DNA of 21,636 nucleotides from Gemmatimonadota bacterium (GCA_018678395.1 JAHHMJ010000098.1:1-21636); one strand, 5' to 3'. Positions 14,713 through 21,383 are shown, numbered from the stretch's first letter. Notes: generated by a model from the sequence alone, not told the origin. A program made the numbers and translations.

Positions 14713-15204
14713 ATGATCCACTTCACCAAGCTGGGGAGCGGCCGTCACGAGCTGCGAACGGAGACGGTGCTTCCCCTCCCGCGAGACCAGGTCTTTCCAT
14801 TCTTCGCGGCGGCCGAGAACCTCGAGCGCATCACCCCGCCCGAACTCGGCTTCCGCATTCTCACGCCCCGCCCCGTCGAAATCCACCGAGGGGCCCGCAT
14901 CGACTACCGACTCCGCCTCTTCGGCGTCCCCTTCGGCTGGCGCACTCACATCACGGAGTGGGACCCGCCGAACGGCTTCGTCGACACGCAGGAGGCGGGA
15001 CCCTACCACACCTGGATCCACGAGCACCGCTTCGAGCCCGTCGCAGAGGGCACGCGGATGGTGGATCGGGTCGTCTTCCGCCTGCCGCTCGGGCCGCTCT
15101 CACGACCGGCGCTGCCGCTGGTCCGTCGCCAACTGCGCCGCATCTTCGGCTATCGCGAGAGGGTGGTTCAGGAGTGGGCAGGGGGTCGTCGACTCGGGCC
15201 CTGA
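14713..15204 (+). CDS. SRPBCC-family protein
   Basis: 163 residues, cytoplasmic. The sequence fits the START/polyketide-cyclase-like ligand-binding fold: TETVLPLPRDQVFPFFAAAENLERITPPELGFRI at the N-terminus, then GARIDYRLRLFGVPFGWRTHITEWDPPNGFVDTQEAGPY and WIHEHRFEPVAEGTRMVDRVVFRLP. The RLFGVPFGWRTHI pattern is typical of the subgroup found beside SDR epimerases (YfcH-like) and carotenoid-type genes. Here the neighbour is only the divergent hydrolase 47 bases away. Ligand and role are unknown. The ribosome binding site is weak (GGGGGT about nine bases upstream). Confidence 0.87.
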   Translation: MIHFTKLGSGRHELRTETVLPLPRDQVFPFFAAAENLERITPPELGFRILTPRPVEIHRGARIDYRLRLFGVPFGWRTHITEWDPPNGFVDTQEAGPYHTWIHEHRFEPVAEGTRMVDRVVFRLPLGPLSRPALPLVRRQLRRIFGYRERVVQEWAGGRRLGP

Positions 15205-15291
15205 CGCTGGACTCGACCACGCCGACCACGGAGATTTCGGCGTGCGACGCGCAGCGACCACGCGCGGGTTTCCTCGCCAACGGATGGGACG

Positions 15292-15843
15292 ATGTGTGGA
15301 TGTGACCGAATCGGCATGGGACTGCTCGCGCTGCTGTTCATGCTGCCCAGCGGGGTGAGGGCACAGGGGGAGCCGGAGCTGCTTCCCGCACCCGGGTTCG
15401 CACTGGTGGCCGGGGTCGTCTCCACCGACTTCGGCGATGACGACCCGACGGGGGACGGGGTCGTGTTCGGTGTGCGGCTGGACCTGCCCCTCGGAAGCCA
15501 TCTCGTTCTCGAGCCCTCGGGGGAACGACTGGCCCTCGACTACACGAGGGACGGCGGCGAGGAGACGTCGGTGCGCTGGCAGGCCGACTTCGCGCTGCGG
15601 GGAGAGCTGCCCCTGGGCCGTGTTCGTCCCTTCGCCGGCGGTTCGCTCGGAGCGTTGTTGTGGCCGGGTGAGGCACGCGCGCCCGAGGACGACTTCGTTA
15701 CCGCGACCTACGGAGGACTCGCCGGCGTCGCGGTGTCGCTCACCGAACGCATCGGCGTCAGAGGCGAGGTGCGACTCCGCTGGCTCGACGGGCTCGAATC
15801 ACGAACCACCACCCTCGCCGCCGGCCTCTACTGGCGCTTCTGA
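15292..15843 (+). CDS. Small outer-membrane beta-barrel protein
   Basis: 183 residues. The hydrophobic N-terminus LLALLFMLPSGVRAQG is a signal peptide; the start could be 15292 or the ATG at 15316. The mature part alternates polar and hydrophobic residues in strands (FALVAGVVSTDFGDDD, GVVFGVRLDLPLGSHLVLEPSG, RVRPFAGGSLGALLW) and ends in AAGLYWRF, a C-terminal aromatic residue expected for BAM-dependent barrels. About eight strands would fit the length. There are no enzyme motifs. The last 45 bases overlap the end of the convergent symporter gene. Function is unknown. Confidence 0.75.
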   Translation: MCGCDRIGMGLLALLFMLPSGVRAQGEPELLPAPGFALVAGVVSTDFGDDDPTGDGVVFGVRLDLPLGSHLVLEPSGERLALDYTRDGGEETSVRWQADFALRGELPLGRVRPFAGGSLGALLWPGEARAPEDDFVTATYGGLAGVAVSLTERIGVRGEVRLRWLDGLESRTTTLAAGLYWRF

Positions 15844-17076
15844 GGACGCGCTACCCAGTCCTGCGGCCTCCGCGGCCTCGCCGGCCACCGCTTCGGTGAT
15901 GACCGCGGCCGCCATGTGCCCGGTCATGTTGGTCCCACTCCGGAACATGTCGGGGATGCGATCGATGCCGAGGAGAATCCCGAGTCCTGCGAAGGGTACG
16001 CCGACGGCACTCAACGCCGGCGCGAGCGTCATGATCGAGGCGCTGGGGACCGGGGCGACGGTCGAGGCGGCGAAGAAGCAGGCCACGGCGGCGCCCACCC
16101 AGGCGCCCGCCGGCACCTCGATGCCGTAGAGACTGGCCAGGAACACCACCGACGCACCCTGGAAGAGACCGCTCCCCGCCCGGTTCAACGATGCGGCCAG
16201 CGGTAGCACCAGATCGGCGACCCGGCGCGACACGCCGAGGGCGGGGGCATCCCGCAACAGCACCGGGAGGGTCGCGACGCTGCTGGTAGTCGTGAAACCC
16301 ATGGTGTAGCTGGCGAGCGTTCCCCGGATGAAGGTGAGGGGAGAGACGCGTCCCAGCAGGGCCACCGCCGGCAGGTACACGACGATCATGAAGACGAAGA
16401 GCGTGACGATGACCGTCACCGCGAACACGGCCAGGGACAGCACGAGGTCCAAGCCCATGCGGGCGGTCGCGGGAGCAACCAGACCGAAGATCCCGACCGG
16501 CGCGGTCCACAGGATCCACTTCACCAGGACGATGAAGGCATCGGACACGGCATCGGCCAGGTCGACCAGACGGGTCCGCGACGCCTCGGCGAGAGTGCCG
16601 GCGGCCGCACCGACGAGCACCGCGAAGACCAGCAGGGGGAGAAGTCGGCCCTCGGCGGCAGCCGCGAAGGGATTGCGGGGAATCAAGCCGACCAGGAAGT
16701 CGACGAGGCCCGGAAGATCCGTCGCCGCGGCGGCGTCGGCGGTCTCGGGCAGCGGTACCGGGGGAGCCCAGCCCAGGACGAAATGCATCGCGGCCATCCC
16801 CATGACGACGGCGGGCGCGGTGGTGGCGACGATGAACCCCAGGGAGGCGCCACCGATGCGGCCGAGCGTTCTCGTGTCACCGAGCCGGGCGACACCCGCG
16901 AACACGATGGCGACCACGAGGGGAATCACCACCATCTGGATTCCGCGAATGAAGAGGTCGCCGAAGGGGGCCGAACCCTCGGCCACCATGACGAGCACCG
17001 GGGAACCGGTGATGGACGCGGCGAGGCCCACGACGAGGCCCACGACGAGGCCGGCCAGCATGAGGGTCGGGTTCAT
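15799..17076 (-). CDS. Dicarboxylate/amino acid:cation symporter (DAACS) family protein
   Basis: 425 residues, the normal length, hydrophobic throughout. HP1 is present as GFTTTSSVATLPV (261-272), matching the Ser-rich loop plus TLP of GltPh-type carriers. TM8 has IDRIPDMFRSGTNMTGH (371-387), with D376, R379 and N383 in place of the conserved Asp, Arg and Asn. The TM7 motif NMDGT is instead NRAGS (298-302), and the Asp that ends NVTGD is H387. In GltPh those two Asp residues help bind sodium, so ion coupling may differ. Family members import glutamate, aspartate or C4-dicarboxylates, but the substrate here cannot be read. The last 30 residues are a Gly/Ala/Glu-rich tail. The gene starts 51 bases after the regulator fragment on the same strand and may be co-transcribed; no ribosome binding site is evident. 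Confidence 0.9.
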   Translation of the reverse strand: MNPTLMLAGLVVGLVVGLAASITGSPVLVMVAEGSAPFGDLFIRGIQMVVIPLVVAIVFAGVARLGDTRTLGRIGGASLGFIVATTAPAVVMGMAAMHFVLGWAPPVPLPETADAAAATDLPGLVDFLVGLIPRNPFAAAAEGRLLPLLVFAVLVGAAAGTLAEASRTRLVDLADAVSDAFIVLVKWILWTAPVGIFGLVAPATARMGLDLVLSLAVFAVTVIVTLFVFMIVVYLPAVALLGRVSPLTFIRGTLASYTMGFTTTSSVATLPVLLRDAPALGVSRRVADLVLPLAASLNRAGSGLFQGASVVFLASLYGIEVPAGAWVGAAVACFFAASTVAPVPSASIMTLAPALSAVGVPFAGLGILLGIDRIPDMFRSGTNMTGHMAAAVITEAVAGEAAEAAGLGSASSEAPVEAGGEGGGS

Positions 17077-17127
17077 GGACGCGAAGCTACGCCCCGTCCG
17101 AGAGCGCGGCGAGCGTCCCGACGCCGA

Positions 17128-17490
17128 TCAGTCCCGAGCGAGCTCGCCCAGGATCGTGCGGAAGTCCGTGAGCGACTCGACGGCATACAACCGCGAGTCG
17201 GCGATGCGGTCGAGCAGCGCCGAGGCGGCAGGCCCGCCCAGAACGACGCTCACACCCGACGGCAGCGCTTCGAGGAGGGACTCCAACTGCCCCGGAATGC
17301 CGTCGACCGCGAGCGGGTTGACGGTGCTGATGCCCACGACGCGCGCAGATACGGTCTCGGCGGCGTGCGCGAACTCGTCCGGGGGCAGGTCCTGTCCGAG
17401 GAAGGTCACGTTCCAGCCCTCCAGCGCCGCGGTCGCGCCCGCGAGGAGGGCGCCGAGTTCGTGCATCTCGCCGCTCAGCGTACCGACCAC
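17128..17490 (-). CDS. carH: Cobalamin-binding (B12) domain fragment of a CarH/LitR-type regulator
   Basis: About 120 residues, open from a GTG at 17490. Sequence similarity to the family continues a few codons upstream of it, back to the C-run at 17501-17505. It has the Rossmann-type B12-binding domain: GTLSGEMHELGALLAG contains ExHxxG, whose His is the lower cobalt ligand in CarH. GWNVTFLGQDLPPDEFAHA, VVGISTVNP and VSVVLGGPAAS follow. In an intact gene this would follow the helical cap encoded by the next frame. Alone it has no DNA-binding part. It is most simply the C-terminal half of a frameshifted gene. If expressed from the GTG it could be a free B12-binding protein, though no ribosome binding site supports that. 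Confidence 0.8.
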   Translation of the reverse strand: MVGTLSGEMHELGALLAGATAALEGWNVTFLGQDLPPDEFAHAAETVSARVVGISTVNPLAVDGIPGQLESLLEALPSGVSVVLGGPAASALLDRIADSRLYAVESLTDFRTILGELARD

Positions 17491-18059
17491 GACTCCCGGA
17501 CCCCCGTTTCACCCCGCGAGGGTTCGACCATCCAGTGCAGAACGCGCTTGATGACCTCGGTAGCCATGTGCTCGTGAGCCGGCCGCATGCGCCCTTCGAC
17601 CCACCGCTCCCCGATGGTGCGCAGGAGCGGCGCGACGAGGCGATCGGTGAAGGCCGAAGCTCCGAGCGTGACGACGGCCCGACGCAGCTCGGTCTCCAGT
17701 CCCTCGGCGTCCATCTCCTCGACGGCACTCCACGCCGCCGCCAGGGCACCGTCGACGCGCTCGTCGCCGACCTGGGCAGGACCCATGGCCGATCGATCCT
17801 CGCGTACGAGTTCACGTAGAGCGTCGGTCTCGAGTTCGGCCACCCGGCGGATCGCCCGCCCCGCGTCGGTCGCCCGCTTCAGCAGGAGCAGTCGCTCGAT
17901 GTCGTCGTCGGAGTAGAGCCGCTGGCCGCCTTCGGAGCGACCCGGTTCCACGACGCCGTACCGACGCTCCCACGCGCGAAGCAGGGTGGGGGACACGCCG
18001 GTGCGGGTTGAAACTACCCGGATCGGATGACGCGGCTGGGAAACGGACAGTATGCTCAT
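17475..18059 (-). CDS. carH: MerR-type DNA-binding and B12-cap part of a CarH/LitR-like photoreceptor regulator
   Basis: 194 residues from the ATG at 18059; a TTG further upstream is unlikely. MerR helix-turn-helix: PIRVVSTRTGVSPTLLRAWERRYGVVEP, then GGQRLYSDDDIERLLLLKRATDAG (residues 12-68). The helical cobalamin cap follows, with W153 and E163-H164 forming the W-x9-EH motif (WVEGRMRPAHEH) diagnostic of CarH-type adenosylcobalamin photoreceptors. After EPSRGE the frame runs into TGVRESWSVR and stops, whereas the B12 Rossmann domain continues in another frame. CarH-type proteins bind DNA as tetramers in the dark and release it on light-driven Co-C bond breakage. A truncated form would lack most of the cobalamin pocket. 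The promoter gives a nearly leaderless mRNA. The gene is divergent from the FAS1 gene, which shares its control region. Confidence 0.87.
   Translation of the reverse strand: MSILSVSQPRHPIRVVSTRTGVSPTLLRAWERRYGVVEPGRSEGGQRLYSDDDIERLLLLKRATDAGRAIRRVAELETDALRELVREDRSAMGPAQVGDERVDGALAAAWSAVEEMDAEGLETELRRAVVTLGASAFTDRLVAPLLRTIGERWVEGRMRPAHEHMATEVIKRVLHWMVEPSRGETGVRESWSVR
17501..17505. other. Apparent frameshift in a C5 (coding-strand G5) run
   Basis: The MerR/cap frame reads EPSRGE-TG then diverges. Adding one G to this run makes the frame continue as TGGPGVVVGTLSGEMH into the B12-binding domain without interruption. One missing base in a homopolymer is therefore enough to explain the split gene. 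It could be a real mutation, a phase-variable tract or a sequencing error; the sequence alone cannot decide. Confidence 0.8.
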
Positions 18060-18066
18060 GGGACGT

Positions 18067-18095
18067 ATGATACATGCGTGTACAGGGTATGTCAA
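18067..18095 (-). promoter_or_regulatory. Promoter of the CarH-like gene, predicted leaderless
   Basis: On the minus strand a perfect -35 TTGACA (18095-18090) and a -10 TATCAT (18072-18067) are 17 bases apart. The expected start point, about seven bases further on, is 18060, one base before the ATG at 18059. There is no ribosome binding site, which fits a leaderless transcript. A TGTACA sits in the spacer (18079-18084). Confidence 0.72.
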
Positions 18096-18114
18096 ACTAA
18101 TTTGCTGTACACGC
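18076..18114. repeat. Exact 10-bp inverted repeat between the divergent promoters
   Basis: GCGTGTACAG (18076-18085) and its exact reverse complement CTGTACACGC (18105-18114) are centred 29 bases apart. One arm lies in the spacer of the carH promoter and the other just upstream of the FAS1 -35 box. Each contains the palindrome TGTACA. The placement suits binding by one regulator at both promoters, most simply the CarH-like protein; that is inference. Confidence 0.7.
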
Positions 18115-18115
18115 C

Positions 18116-18144
18116 TTGACGGTGTCCAAAGTTTGCTCTACACT
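18116..18144 (+). promoter_or_regulatory. Promoter of the FAS1 gene
   Basis: -35 TTGACG (18116-18121) and -10 TACACT (18139-18144) are separated by 17 bases, with an expected transcription start near 18151. This leaves a leader of about 49 bases that contains the strong ribosome binding site of the FAS1 gene. Confidence 0.65.
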
Positions 18145-18169
18145 TGTTGCACATTGCTTGTACGCAGAT
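18137..18169 (+). promoter_or_regulatory. Three tandem 11-bp repeats, candidate CarH-type operator
   Basis: TCTACACTTGT (18137-18147), TGCACATTGCT (18148-18158) and TGTACGCAGAT (18159-18169) lie head to tail and share the pattern T-[C/G]-[T/C]-A-C. They cover the -10 box and transcription start of the FAS1 promoter. The Thermus CarH tetramer is known to contact tandem repeats of about 11 bp, so this is a fitting operator for the neighbouring CarH-like protein. Confidence 0.55.
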
Positions 18170-18199
18170 CCGAATCTGGTCTTAAAGGAGATTTCCCGA

Positions 18200-18691
18200 A
18201 TGAACCGTCTCAACACGCTGGCCACCGGTTTCGCCGTCGCCGCCGCCTTCATGGCTGCCCCCGCCTCGGCCCAGATGGCCGAGAAGGACATCGTCGACGT
18301 GGCCGTCGAGGCCGGAAGCTTCACCACGCTCGCCGCCGCCCTGGAGGCCGCCGGGCTGGTCGAGGTTCTCAAGGGCGAGGGCCCCTTCACCGTCTTCGCT
18401 CCGACCGACGAGGCGTTCGCGAAGCTCCCCGAGGGCACGGTCGAGTCGCTCCTGCAGGATATCGATGCGCTCACCGCGATTCTCACGTACCACGTCGTCC
18501 CGGGTAAGGTCATGGCCGCCGACGTCGTCGGGCTCTCCGAGGCCGCCACGGTCAACGGCGCCAACATCAACATCGCCGTTCAGGGCGACGTCGTGATGAT
18601 CAATGACGCGAAGGTCACCGCCGCCGACGTTGCGGCTTCGAACGGCGTGATCCACGTCATCGACACCGTCATTCTGCCCCCGGCGAACTGA
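18200..18691 (+). CDS. Secreted fasciclin (FAS1) domain protein
   Basis: 163 residues. The start at 18200 is fixed by AAAGGAG nine bases upstream and by the signal peptide ending in APASAQ. One FAS1 domain fills the mature protein: [21 protein letters not shown], the H1 motif [26 protein letters not shown] (the YH motif) and the H2 motif [13 protein letters not shown]. Bacterial single-domain FAS1 proteins are exported and linked to adhesion or biofilm. In several phototrophic or carotenoid-making bacteria related proteins occur near pigment genes. The gene is divergent from the CarH-like regulator and the shared control region suggests light- or B12-dependent expression. It is followed by two hairpins that end the transcript. 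Confidence 0.94.
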   Translation: MNRLNTLATGFAVAAAFMAAPASAQMAEKDIVDVAVEAGSFTTLAAALEAAGLVEVLKGEGPFTVFAPTDEAFAKLPEGTVESLLQDIDALTAILTYHVVPGKVMAADVVGLSEAATVNGANINIAVQGDVVMINDAKVTAADVAASNGVIHVIDTVILPPAN

Positions 18692-18697
18692 CGTTCA

Positions 18698-18721
18698 GGG
18701 GCGGCGGCTCGCCGCCGCTCC
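18698..18721 (+). repeat. GC-rich hairpin after the FAS1 gene
   Basis: GCGGCGG (18701-18707) pairs with CCGCCGC (18712-18718) around a CTCG loop. Three further pairs outside it (two G-C and one G-U) extend the stem to ten. There is no T-run, so this is probably a 3'-end protecting structure or part of a composite terminator with the next hairpin. Confidence 0.6.
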
Positions 18722-18731
18722 CATAGATCGC

Positions 18732-18763
18732 AAGCGGCGTCCGACTTCGGTCGGGCGCCGCTT
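18732..18763 (+). terminator. Strong hairpin terminator downstream of FAS1
   Basis: AAGCGGCGTCCGAC (18732-18745) pairs with GTCGGGCGCCGCTT (18750-18763) around a TTCG tetraloop. This gives a 14-bp stem with one G-U pair that ends in TTT. It is the best intrinsic terminator in the window. It separates the FAS1 unit from the membrane-protein gene that follows. Confidence 0.8.
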
Positions 18764-18841
18764 TCGCATGGGCCTACTGGCCCCGGCGCCGAGAGACCCG
18801 CACCCTGTCGGTATGATCATCCGACCCGCCCCCCGTCCCCG

Positions 18842-19327
18842 ATGAGTCGGCGCGGGGTCATCGCCTTGCTCGCCGTCTGGCTCGCGATCGGCGTGGGTAC
18901 CGCCCTTCGACTGCACCATGCCGGCGGCGTGTTCGGCGAGGCGGTTCCGCTGGGCGACTCGATCGTCGCACAGCTCGCAGCCGGGGTACCCTGGCTGCTC
19001 GCCGCCGTCGTCGCGTGGTGGGCTGCGGGCCGCTGGCCGATTCGGCGGGACGAGGTGCTACGGCCGTTCACCATCCAGGCGTGGCTCGGCCTCGTCGTCA
19101 TCGTCGGCCAGCAGGTGGTGCTCGCGGCGCTGCGGGCGACGGTCGTCGCTCCGGGACTGCGCCCCCTGGATCCGTGGGGCGCCATCATGGAGGAAGGCGT
19201 CACCCGCGGGCCCGCAGCACTCGCCGTGTACGGCGTGATCGCGTTCGTCGCCGGGGTCCTGCGGCGTTCGGACGCGCGCCCTCAGGGGGTCCCAGCAGCG
19301 GGGCGCGGTGCCGGACCGTCGTCGTGA
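18842..19327 (+). CDS. Small multi-pass membrane protein
   Basis: 161 residues with about four hydrophobic segments: residues 5-22 (VIALLAVWLAIGVGTALR), 44-62 (AAGVPWLLAAVVAWWAAG), 80-100 (WLGLVVIVGQQVVLAALRA) and 125-142 (AALAVYGVIAFVAGVLRR), then a polar tail. The pattern of WAAGRWPIRRDEVLRPFTIQ between helices two and three recalls the N-terminal sensor part of LytS/YesM-type histidine kinases in these phyla, but no kinase domain follows. The family is not recognised. No ribosome binding site is evident before the ATG. The last 46 bases overlap the end of the convergent gene. Confidence 0.65.
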   Translation: MSRRGVIALLAVWLAIGVGTALRLHHAGGVFGEAVPLGDSIVAQLAAGVPWLLAAVVAWWAAGRWPIRRDEVLRPFTIQAWLGLVVIVGQQVVLAALRATVVAPGLRPLDPWGAIMEEGVTRGPAALAVYGVIAFVAGVLRRSDARPQGVPAAGRGAGPSS

Positions 19328-19671
19328 CGGCTCGCTCGCCGGCGCGCCGACTTCCGAGCCCGCTGTTCCGCTTCGACCATGCGGTCCAGGAACGCACGCT
19401 CACGCGGTGTGAGCGCGCGAACGTTGGTGGCTCGAAGCTTCGCCAGGACGAGCTCCACCTCCTCGCGGTTCACTTCGTGCAGGAGCGAGAGATCCAGAGA
19501 CTCCCAACGATCCCTGGCCTCGAGGTCGAGCACGTAGGGTGACTTGTACTGCGAGTTCGGAGCTTCGACCCGCCGTTGCTTCTGCGCCTTCCGCGCCCTG
19601 CGGTAGAGCACCCACACCACCGCCAACGCGGCGGTGTTCACGGCCAGAAGTATGAAGAGCAGGGTCGTCAT
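19282..19671 (-). CDS. Single-pass membrane protein with Arg-rich cytoplasmic tail
   Basis: 129 residues with a GAGGA ribosome binding site four bases before the ATG. An N-terminal helix (2-23, TTLLFILLAVNTAALAVVWVLY) is followed by the basic YRRARKAQKQRR, so the rest is probably cytoplasmic. A helical segment with LVLAKLRATNVRALTPRERAFLDRMVEAEQR resembles the short 'LT..ER.FL' module found at the ends of some rhomboid-like and other membrane proteins (DUF6576-like). This is a weak resemblance only. It is divergent from the zinc phospholipase-like gene. Function is unknown. Confidence 0.7.
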   Translation of the reverse strand: MTTLLFILLAVNTAALAVVWVLYRRARKAQKQRRVEAPNSQYKSPYVLDLEARDRWESLDLSLLHEVNREEVELVLAKLRATNVRALTPRERAFLDRMVEAEQRARKSARRRASRHDDGPAPRPAAGTP

Positions 19672-19783
19672 CGATTCCTCACGGTTCAGTCACACACCCT
19701 CTTTGACGCACAAACCCCCTCCCGGGTTTCGCCGGCCCTCGCGATCTTCGCAGGACGACGTCGCCTCCAACCGCCTTCGCATC

Positions 19784-20713
19784 ATGTCTCCATCGCTTCG
19801 ACTCGCATGGGTCGCTCCCCTCGCCGCCATACTCGCCGCACCGGGGGGTGAGTCCCCGCCCCGCTGGGGCGCGGACGGACACGTCATGGCCGGCCGTGCC
19901 GCGCTCGCGCGCGTCCCCGACGCCATGCCGGAGTTCTTCCGCGAGTCCGGCGATCAGCTCTCCTGGTTGAACCCCGAGCCCGATCGTTGGCGCTCCCGCG
20001 AGTTGCGGCCGATGGACCAGGGGTTCTCGTACGACCACTACATCGACTTCGAGAACGTGCCGGGCGACGCGCTCGACGCCCCCGACCGCTGGCGTTTCAT
20101 CGAAGCCCTCTACGGCGCGGGCCTGATCCGCCCTGAGCGGGACGTAGGCTTCCTGCCCTACCGGATCGAAGAGCTCTATCAGCGCCTGCTCACCGGTTTC
20201 CGCCTGTGGCGCGACGCCGACGGAGACGAGCGGCGCTGGATCGAAGCACGGATCATCAACGACGCCGGAGTCCTCGGACACTACGTCACCGACGGCTCCC
20301 AGCCCCATCATACCACCATCCACTTCAACGGGTGGAACGCTTCGGGCGCTCAGCAGGCCCCGAACCCCGAAGGCTTCACCGAGGAGCGCGACTTCCACGG
20401 GCGCTTCGAGAGCGACTTCGTCCGCGAGCATCTCGCGTACAACGACGTCTTCTTCCGCGTGCCCCGCGAAACGCGCTTCCTCGGGACGCCCGACGAAGTA
20501 CGCCGGGCCATTCATGCGTTCCTGCGGGACACGCACGCCGAGGTGGCGACGCTGTACCGGCTCGAGAAGTCGGCTCGGTTCGACCCCGACAGCGCGCCGC
20601 CGACGGAGCACGTCGAGTTCACGGCGGAACGACTCGCCGCGGGCGCCGCGATGCTGCGGGACCTCTGGTGGAGCGCGTGGCGCGATTCGGCCCGGCCTCC
20701 ATCCGAACGGTAA
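19784..20713 (+). CDS. Zinc-dependent phospholipase C / S1-P1 nuclease-like secreted hydrolase
   Basis: 309 residues from the ATG at 19784; the open frame reaches further upstream but without signal-peptide character. A signal sequence (LRLAWVAPLAAILAAP) precedes RWGADGHVMAGRAAL (W28, H33). This is the family N-terminal motif in which the mature Trp and the His bind zinc. Other likely ligands are YDHYIDFEN (83-91), the HYVTDGSQPHH block (166-176, matching HxxxDxxxPxH) and FHGRFESDF (204-212, the HxxxE/D motif). The ligand set for a three-zinc site looks complete. Phospholipid or nucleic acid could be the substrate; the sequence does not settle it. An outer-membrane barrel gene follows 58 bases later on the same strand. 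Confidence 0.85.
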   Translation: MSPSLRLAWVAPLAAILAAPGGESPPRWGADGHVMAGRAALARVPDAMPEFFRESGDQLSWLNPEPDRWRSRELRPMDQGFSYDHYIDFENVPGDALDAPDRWRFIEALYGAGLIRPERDVGFLPYRIEELYQRLLTGFRLWRDADGDERRWIEARIINDAGVLGHYVTDGSQPHHTTIHFNGWNASGAQQAPNPEGFTEERDFHGRFESDFVREHLAYNDVFFRVPRETRFLGTPDEVRRAIHAFLRDTHAEVATLYRLEKSARFDPDSAPPTEHVEFTAERLAAGAAMLRDLWWSAWRDSARPPSER

Positions 20714-20771
20714 AGACCCTCGCGCTCGGTCGTACCCCCTTCGACCGCACTCCTCCCGACCGAGAGCTCTC

Positions 20772-21383
20772 ATGCGACTCCGTCTCGTCTCCTTCGCGCC
20801 CCTCGTCCTCGCTCTTCTCCCCGGGGGCATCGCCGGACAGAGCGCGCCCCCGGCCCCCACCGTGCCGGTCGCCGGAGATTGGAGCGTGTCGGCATCGCTC
20901 TTCACCTCGTCGACGGGCTCGGTCTTCACATTCGGGCGCATGCTCACGGACCGGCTCGCGCTCGGTATGGAGCTGGATCTGCGCAGAATCGACAGCGAGG
21001 AGACCATCGATGCGAGCGTGATCTCCAGGGGGGACGCTACCAGCTCCGACTACACCATCGGCCCGACCATCAAGTGGTACGGCACGCGAGACACCCCCGT
21101 CTCTCCCTATCTGCGCGCGAAGTTCGCCGTGGGATGGGACGACGAAGAGCTGATCATCCAGGACGAGGTTCAGCGGGTCGAGGACATCTTTCGCTACCAG
21201 GGGTCCCTGTCCATCGGAGCGGAGTGGTACCCGATCCGCTACCTCGGCATCGGGGCTCACGCAGGGCTGCAATGGCTGAACGAGTCGTACGACTCGGCCG
21301 TGAACGATGTGATCCGCGATCGCTCCACGACCACCTGGGGAACCTTCCGGTCCGGGCTCGAATTGCACTTCTACTTCCGCTGA
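20772..21383 (+). CDS. Outer-membrane beta-barrel protein
   Basis: 203 residues with a signal peptide (LVSFAPLVLALLPGGIAGQ) and GAGAG a few bases before the ATG. The mature protein has amphipathic strands with turns: WSVSASLFTSSTGSVFTFGRML, RLALGMELDLRRI, YTIGPTIKWYG, VSPYLRAKFAVGW, GSLSIGAEWYPIRYLGIGAHAGLQWL and a closing FRSGLELHFYFR. This is the usual pattern of an eight-stranded OmpA/OmpX-like barrel. The final residue is Arg after Phe rather than Phe itself. It is probably co-transcribed with the zinc hydrolase upstream. Role unknown. Confidence 0.82.
   Translation: MRLRLVSFAPLVLALLPGGIAGQSAPPAPTVPVAGDWSVSASLFTSSTGSVFTFGRMLTDRLALGMELDLRRIDSEETIDASVISRGDATSSDYTIGPTIKWYGTRDTPVSPYLRAKFAVGWDDEELIIQDEVQRVEDIFRYQGSLSIGAEWYPIRYLGIGAHAGLQWLNESYDSAVNDVIRDRSTTTWGTFRSGLELHFYFR

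Noticed and set aside
17490..17515. Programmed -1 ribosomal frameshifting between the two CarH parts
   Set aside because: The G5 run allows P-site slippage, but no good slippery heptamer or downstream structure was seen. A one-base deletion or sequencing error is simpler.
19712..19729. AAACCC / GGGTTT inverted repeat between divergent genes
   Set aside because: It is six base pairs with a C-rich loop and has no promoter elements in register; it could be chance.
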